NCBI GenBank assembly: GCA_004551905.1
Contig: SFPL01000094.1
Location: forward strand, 1-18,218
Length of the DNA stretch: 18,218 nt
Origin: Lentisphaeraceae bacterium
Lineage (GTDB): Bacteria; Verrucomicrobiota; Kiritimatiellia; RFP12; UBA1067
Reading direction: 5' to 3'
A program made the translations under genes and the position numbers. This document shows, piece after piece, positions 1 through 7,811 of this stretch (positions are counted from its first letter, which is position 1; every line of letters starts with the position of its first letter). Below the pieces are notes generated by a model, which did not search any database, was not told where the DNA came from, and worked only from the letters and a program-made list of their open reading frames with translations.

Positions 1-59
1 GCTTTCACCTTTCCTCCTTCGCGGACCTCTCGGTCCGGCTACGGAGGATGTCTCCTTAG
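1..59 (-). other. Start of the 16S-downstream rRNA spacer, with a processing hairpin
   Basis: This is the transcribed spacer just after the 16S 3' end. On the minus strand, a perfect 6-bp stem with a GAGA tetraloop (GNRA type) lies at 37-22. It is flanked by a second pairing block, CCTCC with GGAGG, across a small internal loop. Such a stalk next to the 16S 3' end is typical of the rRNA processing region. No tRNA gene is visible before the window ends. Confidence 0.5.
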
Positions 60-1600
<1,541 letters not shown>

Positions 1601-1665
1601 AGATTCTTGAGTTATTGTTGATCGGCCCCTTGCACAAACATTTACTGTCTTCTCAAACACCCAGA

Positions 1666-1676
1666 TTTCAAAGAGC
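1666..1676 (-). promoter_or_regulatory. boxA-like antitermination element in the rRNA leader
   Basis: The minus-strand leader between the promoter and 16S contains GCTCTTTGAAA. This closely matches the boxA antitermination element (TGCTCTTTAACA in E. coli, CTCTTTGAAA variants in other phyla). A small GCCCA/TGGGC hairpin at 1695-1680 lies just upstream, in the place where boxB usually sits. The position in an rRNA leader makes the call plausible. Confidence 0.6.
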
Positions 1677-1707
1677 GATGCCCACCCATTTGGGCGAACG
1701 AGTGCGT

Positions 1708-1762
1708 AGTATATCATAATCGACGCGATGCGCGCAAGGGGGTATTTTAAAAAATTTTAAAA
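1708..1762 (-). promoter_or_regulatory. rRNA operon promoter with UP element
   Basis: The -10 hexamer TATACT is at 1713-1708, with an extended -10 TGA directly upstream (1716-1714). A weak -35, TTGCGC, is at 1737-1732 with an 18-bp spacer. Just upstream, 1762-1742 is a run of only A and T apart from its downstream edge, the expected place for an UP element. The discriminator is ACGC. The promoter begins about 30 bp after the stop codon of the upstream sialidase-like gene. No clear intrinsic terminator separates them. Confidence 0.7.
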
Positions 1763-1794
1763 TTCCGGTTTTGGCTTACCCTTGCCGATTTGCG

Positions 1795-3696
1795 CTATGG
1801 CAGATGGACCTTGCGGAAGGAGCGAAAGTAGGCGCCCTTCGGATCGTGGCCGGTCGCAAGTGTCTGGAGATGCAGGTAGGAGGGGCCGAACGGCGACTTG
1901 CCATCGGTTCTGAGCGGAAGCGCACGGGCAACGCCGTTGGTAGAGCACGAGAGCTCCGCCGTGCCAGCCGACCAGTCCCAGCTCAGCCGGACGACCTGCC
2001 ACTTCCCCTTCCCGCCCAGCGTCTCCGCCGTCACCGGGATCGCGAGCGCCGCCTCCTCGCCGACGAACTCGTCGCAGGGATTGAACCAGCGGTCGCAGAG
2101 CGCGAGCTGGAATCCCTCGCCGTCGATGCGGCATTCGAGCTCGACCTTGCCCTTGAGCCCTGCCGGGAAGTTCCACGCCACGCCCTGGCGGTTGGAGACG
2201 AGTCGCTCGTCGCGGACGCGGCAGATCTGCAGCGCCTCGCGCTTGGAATATGGGTTCGTGTCCGGCTCGCGCACCAGCAGCGCCCCGGGCACGCGGTTGA
2301 ACGCGCAGTGTCCGCTCCAGCCGCGGATGTTGCCGTTGAGCGACTTCACGTACAGGTGGTTGGAGAGTCCGTCGAGGCCGTAGCGGAAATCGTCGAAGCG
2401 GTCGGTCTCGTAGAGCCACGCGACGTCGAAGATGCAGATGCGAGCCGCGGCGCCCTGGCCGTATGGCAGGAGGATCTTGCCGTCGGGCATCTCCATCGGC
2501 TGGGACTGGTGGACGCTCTTGTCGAGCTCGCGCCACGGCTTGTTGCCGTATTCTCGGAAGTCGGCGCGGTTGCGGATGGGGTCGAGCGCCACTTCGCGGA
2601 AGCCGATCCAGGTTTTGCCGTCGTCCTCGGAGATCGCCGCGTGGAGCGCGTCGCGGTTGGTGAAGACAGTCTCGGCGCGACCCTCGAGCTCCGGTTCCCA
2701 GAGTTCCGGGTACTCCGACGGGTCGCGCTTCGGCAGCGGCTCGGTGTTGTTCCAGAAGAAGAGGATGCGCCCGTCCCTCAGCTTCAGGAACGTCGGCATC
2801 GTGTTGGAGGCGTAGAACATCGGCGCCGGGACCGGACCTTCCCAGGTCTCGCCGGCGTCCTTCGAGCGGTAGAGGTAGTGGTGGCGGAACGAGGCGCGCG
2901 CGGCCATAAGGAGCTCGCCGTTCGAGAGCTCGACGATCGTCGGCTCGCAGCAGCCGTTGTTCCAGCGGAGCGACTTGTCGTGGTAGAGGATGCGGTCGGC
3001 GGAGACGGCGTTGGTGACCACCACCTCGTGCCAGGTCTCGCCGTCGTCGGCGGAGATCGCAAGCGCGGGGCGCTCGTAGCCGTCGATCCGTCGCGCGCCG
3101 GCGAAGATCCAGCGGCGGGACTTCTCCAGGGGCTGCACTGGACGGAAGAAGTTGAGCGAAGTGGAGGCGGTGTCGTTGGTCCTAACCTCCACCTTGCCGT
3201 CCGGACCGTCCTTGGAGCGGATGCAGCGCAGGAAGCCGCCCTTCTCGGCCGGCTCGACGACGGTGATGTAGTAGTCGGCCCAGGGACACTTGGACATTGC
3301 GCCGAGGCCGCCCGACCGGCAGAGCTTCGTCTTCCACGAAAGCCCGCGATCGCGGGACGAGAGGTAGACTTCGCGCGGCAGGCCGTCCACGAGGTCCTTC
3401 CCATAGTAGCGGACCTCGCCGTCCGGCATCAGCACCATCTCCTTGTGGGTGTGGTTGGGCTGCACGGCAACGACGCGCGGCTCGTGGATCGACCGGTAGA
3501 TGGCCGCGTCCGAGGCATCCAGTGCCGGCCAGACGGCAGCCGCTGCGGTAGCCAGCGTGAACAGGTTCATTTCTTCCTCATCGCTAGAGTGTAGCGCGCC
3601 ATAGGTCCACGACGAACACCCTGCCAGCAGCAGCGCGACGGCAACGCCTACCGCCGCCGCCATCCTGCGCATCGTCACCAGTCCAATCTGCCTCAT
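1795..3696 (-). CDS. Exported sialidase-like BNR/Asp-box protein
   Basis: This is a predicted extracytoplasmic protein of up to 633 residues with a six-bladed beta-propeller (sialidase-like) core. Four Asp-box motifs S-x-D-x-G-x-(T/S)-W are visible at residues 114-121, 215-222, 278-285 and 356-363. The last ~130 residues look like a beta-sandwich domain. I do not see the GH33 FRIP motif clearly, so it may be a BNR_2-type hydrolase of unknown specificity rather than a true neuraminidase. The N-terminus is unusual. Residues 9-27 form a lipoprotein signal with lipobox LAGC (Cys27). A second hydrophobic stretch starts at Met43 (ATG at 3570), which has a good GAGG ribosome site 5 nt upstream. The start may therefore be 3696, 3672 or 3570. 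The gene begins 18 nt after tRNA-Leu and has no promoter of its own that I can see. Confidence 0.82.
   Translation of the reverse strand: MRQIGLVTMRRMAAAVGVAVALLLAGCSSWTYGALHSSDEEEMNLFTLATAAAAVWPALDASDAAIYRSIHEPRVVAVQPNHTHKEMVLMPDGEVRYYGKDLVDGLPREVYLSSRDRGLSWKTKLCRSGGLGAMSKCPWADYYITVVEPAEKGGFLRCIRSKDGPDGKVEVRTNDTASTSLNFFRPVQPLEKSRRWIFAGARRIDGYERPALAISADDGETWHEVVVTNAVSADRILYHDKSLRWNNGCCEPTIVELSNGELLMAARASFRHHYLYRSKDAGETWEGPVPAPMFYASNTMPTFLKLRDGRILFFWNNTEPLPKRDPSEYPELWEPELEGRAETVFTNRDALHAAISEDDGKTWIGFREVALDPIRNRADFREYGNKPWRELDKSVHQSQPMEMPDGKILLPYGQGAAARICIFDVAWLYETDRFDDFRYGLDGLSNHLYVKSLNGNIRGWSGHCAFNRVPGALLVREPDTNPYSKREALQICRVRDERLVSNRQGVAWNFPAGLKGKVELECRIDGEGFQLALCDRWFNPCDEFVGEEAALAIPVTAETLGGKGKWQVVRLSWDWSAGTAELSCSTNGVARALPLRTDGKSPFGPSYLHLQTLATGHDPKGAYFRSFRKVHLP
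3568..3579 (-). promoter_or_regulatory. Internal ribosome site and alternative ATG of the sialidase-like gene
   Basis: On the minus strand, GAGG at 3579-3576 lies 5 nt before ATG at 3570-3568. The two upstream in-frame ATGs at 3696 and 3672 have no comparable ribosome site. Starting here would remove the lipoprotein signal and leave a protein beginning with an uncharged hydrophobic stretch (MNLFTLATAAAAV). Confidence 0.45.
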
Positions 3697-3714
3697 CTGC
3701 CACGTTCCCTAATT

Positions 3715-3803
3715 TGGTGCCGGAGACGGGGATCGAACCCGTACTCTCGATTACCGAGAAGCGGATTTTAAGTCCGCCGCGTATGCCATTTCGCCACTCC
3801 GGC
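3715..3803 (-). tRNA. trnL-UAA: tRNA-Leu (anticodon UAA)
   Basis: This is an 89-nt class II tRNA. The acceptor stem is GCCGGAG/CTCCGGC, with discriminator A and an encoded CCA (3717-3715). The anticodon stem GGCGG/CCGCT-type encloses a loop with anticodon TAA. A long variable arm (TCTCG/CGAGA) and the T arm ACGGG-TTCGATC-CCCGT are intact. The long variable arm and A73 are leucine identity features. The gene has its own promoter a few nucleotides upstream, so its 5' leader must be very short. The sialidase-like ORF begins 18 nt downstream with no terminator between. Confidence 0.97.
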
Positions 3804-3812
3804 TTTTGGCGT

Positions 3813-3841
3813 ATTATAGCATAAACGGCGGACGATTGCAG
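3813..3841 (-). promoter_or_regulatory. Promoter of tRNA-Leu (extended -10)
   Basis: A perfect -10 TATAAT lies at 3818-3813 with extended TGC upstream (3821-3819) and discriminator ACGC. A weak -35 CTGCAA is at 3841-3836 with a 17-bp spacer. Initiation 7-10 nt downstream falls within 0-4 nt of the mature tRNA 5' end. The promoter sits in the 49-bp gap after the glycosidase stop codon. Confidence 0.75.
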
Positions 3842-3852
3842 ACGGCCGTAGG

Positions 3853-5538
3853 CTACTTGCGCACGAACGCGGTCACGGTCTGCACCGTGTTCGGGGCGAT
3901 TTCGACAACAAGCTTGTCCGCCACCGGCTTCATCCCCTCGTAGGGCGCCATCGCGCGGACGTCGTAGCCGGTCGTCGCCTCGTCCCAGCTGACCTGCTTC
4001 CAGAACTTGCCTTCGCCGGGGATCTCGCGGCGGTCGAGGAACTCGGCCGGACAGCTGACGGTACGGTAGAGGGGCGCGGCGAACTTGCGGCCGGCGAGCG
4101 TGACCGTCACCTTCTCGGGCGTCTGCTTGGAGTTGACCATCAGGAGGCAGAGGCGGTTGCGCTGGCGGTTCATCGCCGCGACCCACTCGACTTCGCCGTC
4201 GACGGCGGGTGCCTTCCTACCCTCCTTGATCGCGCGACGGCGGGCGTAGACCTGGTCGGTGAAGCGCGCGGAGGTGAAGAACGTGTCCTCGGCGTTGGCC
4301 GCCTTCGAGGTGCCGTGGGCGAGGAAGAGCGGATGGTGGCGGATGCCCTGCGCGAGGATGCGGTACATCGCGCCGCAGTGGCCGACCTCGAGCCGCATAC
4401 TGCGGTAGGGAGTGGTATCGTCCTCGATCTGGTTCTGGGTGGCGTCATACCACTGGTCATACCACTCCCTGCCGTCGGACTGGTACATTGCGCCGGAAAG
4501 CGCATTGAGCTGATGGTGGCAGAAGCCGTCGACCTCGGCCTGGCAGAGGGCGGTGAGGGTGTAGTGTCCCATGATGAGCGACTCGCGGAACATCCGCTGG
4601 CAGTGGTTGTCCTCGTCGGAACGCTCGCGGATCTCTGTGAGCCACCACTGCTTGCCCTTCAGCTCCGGGAACGCCTCGATGTAGTTGCGGAAGCGCTGGA
4701 AGCCGTAGTAGGAGCAGCTGTAGGGCGACTCGGCGCCGTAGGCGTGCCAGATGACGTGCGACACCTTGTCGAGGGCTCCGATCTCCTTCATCTTCAGCAC
4801 GAACTGGGAGGAGAACTTGTTGAAGTTCGCCGCTGTGAAGTACGCACCCTTGAAAGTCCAGTCGCGCTTGAAGTCCTGGTTGGACATCATGCGGTCGCGG
4901 ATGTGCTTGATGTCCGGGTTGAGCTCGAAGAACTCGGCGATGTTGATGCCGAACTTGATGTCCTCGCCCCAGATCTTGATGCCGCCGTCGATGATGCGCT
5001 TCCAGACCGGCGCCTTGTCGGCGTAGTGGCTGTCGCCGTAGGTCTCGTTGCCGCACTCGAAACCGGCGACGACGCCCTTGTAGCCGTTGTCGACGATCCA
5101 CTTGATGATCTCGAGGTTCTCCGCGACCGACGCCTCGACGCGATTGGTCTCGAAGTCGTGGCAGCACTCGAGGCAGACGAACGCCTTGATGCCGTTGGCC
5201 TGGTAGAAGTCGAACGCGGCCTTGGGGTTGGAGCGGCGCGCCTTCGGGCCGGTGGCGTTGCGCCGGCTGAACCAGCCGTTCATGCACTGCAGGCGCACCA
5301 GCGTCGCGCCGGCCTCGAGGAACGCGCGCGCGGTCTCGACCCGGTTGGAGACGAACCAGTAGTCGTCGCTGCCGCAGCTGAACACGCTTTCCAGCGCGCC
5401 GTTGAAGCCTATCCCGGTGTTGCACCCGGCCTTGTCGATCTCCTTGATCGGCTTGGCCGCCGGATCGAGGCTGATGGCGAAGTCTGCGCACACCGACATT
5501 GAAGCGATGACCGCGAACGCCGCGATGGTCTTTTTCAT
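3853..5538 (-). CDS. Secreted glycoside hydrolase-like protein, clan GH-A type
   Basis: The protein has 561 residues. The start at 5538 is fixed by AGGAGG 6 nt upstream and by a signal peptide (MKKTIAAFAVIASMSVCA) right after it. The fold looks like a TIM barrel followed by a C-terminal beta-sandwich. The sequence FECGNE (Asn164-Glu165) matches the Asn-Glu acid/base motif of clan GH-A, and WWLTE (Glu302) is a good nucleophile candidate. Their spacing of ~137 residues fits the clan. WHAYG (264-268) resembles the His motif between them. I cannot assign a family: relatives of GH39, GH51 or GH79 are possible. It is the last gene of a collinear six-gene run, 34 nt after the KamA-family gene. Presumed role: extracellular or periplasmic glycan trimming. 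Confidence 0.72.
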   Translation of the reverse strand: MKKTIAAFAVIASMSVCADFAISLDPAAKPIKEIDKAGCNTGIGFNGALESVFSCGSDDYWFVSNRVETARAFLEAGATLVRLQCMNGWFSRRNATGPKARRSNPKAAFDFYQANGIKAFVCLECCHDFETNRVEASVAENLEIIKWIVDNGYKGVVAGFECGNETYGDSHYADKAPVWKRIIDGGIKIWGEDIKFGINIAEFFELNPDIKHIRDRMMSNQDFKRDWTFKGAYFTAANFNKFSSQFVLKMKEIGALDKVSHVIWHAYGAESPYSCSYYGFQRFRNYIEAFPELKGKQWWLTEIRERSDEDNHCQRMFRESLIMGHYTLTALCQAEVDGFCHHQLNALSGAMYQSDGREWYDQWYDATQNQIEDDTTPYRSMRLEVGHCGAMYRILAQGIRHHPLFLAHGTSKAANAEDTFFTSARFTDQVYARRRAIKEGRKAPAVDGEVEWVAAMNRQRNRLCLLMVNSKQTPEKVTVTLAGRKFAAPLYRTVSCPAEFLDRREIPGEGKFWKQVSWDEATTGYDVRAMAPYEGMKPVADKLVVEIAPNTVQTVTAFVRK

Positions 5539-5544
5539 TTCGTT

Positions 5545-5550
5545 CCTCCT
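5545..5550 (-). promoter_or_regulatory. Shine-Dalgarno that sets the glycosidase start
   Basis: AGGAGG on the minus strand, 6 nt before ATG 5538. The reading frame stays open for 58 more codons upstream, but that stretch overlaps the KamA-family gene and is its out-of-frame shadow. The signal peptide starts exactly at this ATG. Confidence 0.8.
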
Positions 5551-5572
5551 TGGTTGTTGTTTTGTTAAATCG

Positions 5573-6337
5573 CTACACCGGCAGCTTGCGCGGCGCGCCG
5601 GGGACGTCGGCGACGAACCGCGGCAGCGAGAGCCCGCCGATGCGCGCGGCGCAATAGCCCTCGATTGCGCGCGCCTTTGCGAGCGGCACCGCGAAGCGCT
5701 CGCGGATGCCACTGACCGGGTCGCACTGGAAGACGTAGTAGGGACGGATCCGCGCGGCGGAGAGCGCCCGAAGCAGCGCGAGCATCTTCCGCGGCGTGTC
5801 GTTGACGCCCTTCAGGAGCACCGTCTGGGAGGAGACGGGAATCCCCGCGTCCACCAGCCGCGCTGCTGCCGGCGCCGCCGTCCATGCCTCGGCGGCGGTG
5901 TTGACGTGGATGTTCGCCCACACCTTCTTCGAGCGTCCGAGCAGGCGCGCGAGGCGGGCGGTGACGCGGCCTGGACGGTCGACCGGCGCGCGAGTGCAGA
6001 CACGGACGATCTCCACGCTGTCGAGCGCGGCAAATGCGTCCACCAGCCGCATCACCTCGCGGTCGGAAAGAGTCAGCACATCGCCGCCGGAAAGGAGGAC
6101 GTCCCGCACCTCGCGGTGGCGGCGCACGTAGTCGACGCAGGCGGCGAGGCGCGCGGGTGTGTCGACCACGGGCGCGCGGCCGAGAATGTGCGCACGGGTA
6201 CAGTGGGGACAGCGCGCAAAGCAGCAGTCGGTGGTCATCACCAGCACCCGGTCCGGGAAGCGGCGCAACATACCGGGCGGAAGCCCGCGCTTCGGCTGCA
6301 GCTCGCCGAACGGATCAGGCGCGGGCGGAGTCGCCAT
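5573..6337 (-). CDS. Short KamA-family radical SAM aminomutase-like protein
   Basis: This is a 254-residue radical SAM protein of the lysine 2,3-aminomutase family. The CX3CX2C cluster motif is C39-C43-C46, within TTDCCFARCPHCTR. SGGD (83-86) follows, then the CTRAPV and SQTVLLKGVND family motifs. The two aspartates that bind the substrate ammonium in Clostridium KamA (D293, D330) align with D206 and D244. The PLP lysine (K337) aligns with K251 at identical spacing from D244. This supports a real PLP/SAM aminomutase or an EpmB-like role. It is unusually short: it begins at the DPLGE-equivalent region, lacks the ~100-residue N-terminal helical part, and ends three residues after the PLP lysine. 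It overlaps cstA by 23 nt and has a strong ribosome site. Confidence 0.85.
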   Translation of the reverse strand: MATPPAPDPFGELQPKRGLPPGMLRRFPDRVLVMTTDCCFARCPHCTRAHILGRAPVVDTPARLAACVDYVRRHREVRDVLLSGGDVLTLSDREVMRLVDAFAALDSVEIVRVCTRAPVDRPGRVTARLARLLGRSKKVWANIHVNTAAEAWTAAPAAARLVDAGIPVSSQTVLLKGVNDTPRKMLALLRALSAARIRPYYVFQCDPVSGIRERFAVPLAKARAIEGYCAARIGGLSLPRFVADVPGAPRKLPV

Positions 6338-7793
6338 CCGACCTCCTATCGCGCAGGCCAGCGCGCAGCACCGCGGCGACCACGACAGCCGTCACGACCG
6401 CGCCGGCGCAGGCCGCTAACCCAAGCGGAAGCCCGCCAGGGATGATGCCCCAGACCTGTCCCTTCGACGGCCACGCCCAGAAGATGAAGGTCGTGATCAC
6501 CATGCACATGAAGACGCCGGGGACGAGCGTGACCAGGGACTTCGCGCCGCGCCCGAGCCGGAGAAGCCACACCGTGGCCGTCATCAGCATGGTGGCGGAA
6601 AGGAGCTGGTTCATCCAGGCGAAGTAATTCCAGAGATGGCCGAAGCTTTTCGCATCCTTGTTCGACCACCAGAGCAGCGCGGCGACGATGGCGATGAGCG
6701 GCAGGCAGGTGAGGACGCGCGTCTTGATCATCACCTGGTCGATCCCCGCCTCCTCGCCGAGCGAAAGCCGCGCCGACCTAAGCGCGGTGTCGCCGGAGGT
6801 GACCGCCAGGACGACGATCGCCGCGACCGTCACCCCGCCCATCCAGGGACCGAGGAAGCGGGTGGCGATGTGGCCAAGCACGACCGGACCGGGAAGCGAG
6901 AGGCAATCGGCGTTGAGGTTGTAGATCGCAAGCGCCGCCGCCGCCCAGATCATCGCGATCACCCCTTCAGCAATCATCATGCCGAAGAAGGTTACGCAGC
7001 CCTCGCGCTCGGAAGTGCAGGTGCGCGCGACGATCGGCGACTGGGTGGCGTGAAAGCCGGAGATAATGCCACAGGCGATGGTCACGAAGAGACACGGAAA
7101 AAGCGGGTTCTTAGACTGGAAAGCCGCAAAGCCGGCGCAGTCGGAGAGTATCTCCGGGTTCCTGAAGCCAGCGACGACGAGCGCGACGGAGATGGCGGCC
7201 GAGCCGACGATGAGCAGCGCGCCGAACACCGGGTAGACGCGGCCGATGATCTTGTCCACCGGGAAGAGCGTCGCGGCAATGTAGTAGACGAAGATCGCGA
7301 CGACCGCCCACCAGAAGACGTTCGTCCCCGGCAGCCACTGCCGGTCGATGAGCGTCGAGGGGACGTTGATGAACACGGTTACGCAAAGAAGCAGCGCGAG
7401 CATCATGATCCAGCTGAACACGCGGGCATAGGCCGCGCCAAGGTGCTCGCGCACCATCCGCGGCATGTTCGCGCCGTTCATGCGCATCGAGATCACGCCG
7501 GCGAGGAAGTCGTGCACCGCGCCCATGAAGACGCAGCCGACGGGGATGATGAGGAGCGCGACCTTGCCGAACTTGATGCCGAGGATGACGCCGATGACCG
7601 GCCCCACCCCGGCGATGTTCAGGAGCTGGATGAGCATATTCTTCCACTTCGGCAGCGGCACATAGTCGACTCCATCCGGATTCGCCACGCACGGCGTCTT
7701 GCGGTCGTCGGGGCCGATCACCCTCTCCACCACCTTCCCGTAAGTGAAGTACCCGATCGCGAGGAACGCGATGCCTCCGAGAAACCAGCTCAT
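6315..7793 (-). CDS. cstA: Carbon starvation protein A family transporter (short form)
   Basis: This is a 492-residue polytopic inner-membrane protein. Diagnostic CstA-family stretches are NIAGVGPVIGVILGIKFG near residue 59, GAVHDF, SGFHATQSP and TSGDTALRSARL. Family members take up peptides or pyruvate (CstA, BtsT of E. coli). E. coli homologues are ~700 residues, so this is the shorter form common in anaerobes. I see about 12-13 hydrophobic segments. A GGAGG site lies about 10 nt before the ATG with a second GGAG immediately next to it. It starts 18 nt after uraA stops and overlaps the KamA-family gene by 23 nt, which suggests translational coupling. The substrate is not predictable from sequence alone. 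Confidence 0.93.
   Translation of the reverse strand: MSWFLGGIAFLAIGYFTYGKVVERVIGPDDRKTPCVANPDGVDYVPLPKWKNMLIQLLNIAGVGPVIGVILGIKFGKVALLIIPVGCVFMGAVHDFLAGVISMRMNGANMPRMVREHLGAAYARVFSWIMMLALLLCVTVFINVPSTLIDRQWLPGTNVFWWAVVAIFVYYIAATLFPVDKIIGRVYPVFGALLIVGSAAISVALVVAGFRNPEILSDCAGFAAFQSKNPLFPCLFVTIACGIISGFHATQSPIVARTCTSEREGCVTFFGMMIAEGVIAMIWAAAALAIYNLNADCLSLPGPVVLGHIATRFLGPWMGGVTVAAIVVLAVTSGDTALRSARLSLGEEAGIDQVMIKTRVLTCLPLIAIVAALLWWSNKDAKSFGHLWNYFAWMNQLLSATMLMTATVWLLRLGRGAKSLVTLVPGVFMCMVITTFIFWAWPSKGQVWGIIPGGLPLGLAACAGAVVTAVVVAAVLRAGLRDRRSDGDSARA
6341..6347 (-). promoter_or_regulatory. Strong Shine-Dalgarno of the KamA-family gene inside cstA
   Basis: AGGAGGT on the minus strand lies 3 nt before ATG 6337, within the last codons of cstA. 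It argues that the short protein starts here by design and is not the tail of a disrupted longer gene. Confidence 0.8.
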
Positions 7794-7811
7794 CTCTCCG
7801 CCACCTCCCTC

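Noticed and set aside
1771..3594. A long plus-strand open frame antisense to the sialidase-like gene
   Set aside because: Its translation is low-complexity Ala/Val/Arg/Asp-rich and mirrors the minus-strand codons. The minus frame has Asp-box motifs, so the plus frame is a GC-rich shadow.
3715..3803. tRNA-Leu as an integration site for a mobile element
   Set aside because: No repeat of the tRNA 3' end, integrase or other mobile gene is visible in the window.
4315..5502. Long plus-strand frame antisense to the glycosidase
   Set aside because: Val/Leu/Glu/Asp-biased shadow with no motifs and no ribosome site. The minus-strand gene has a signal peptide and catalytic motifs.
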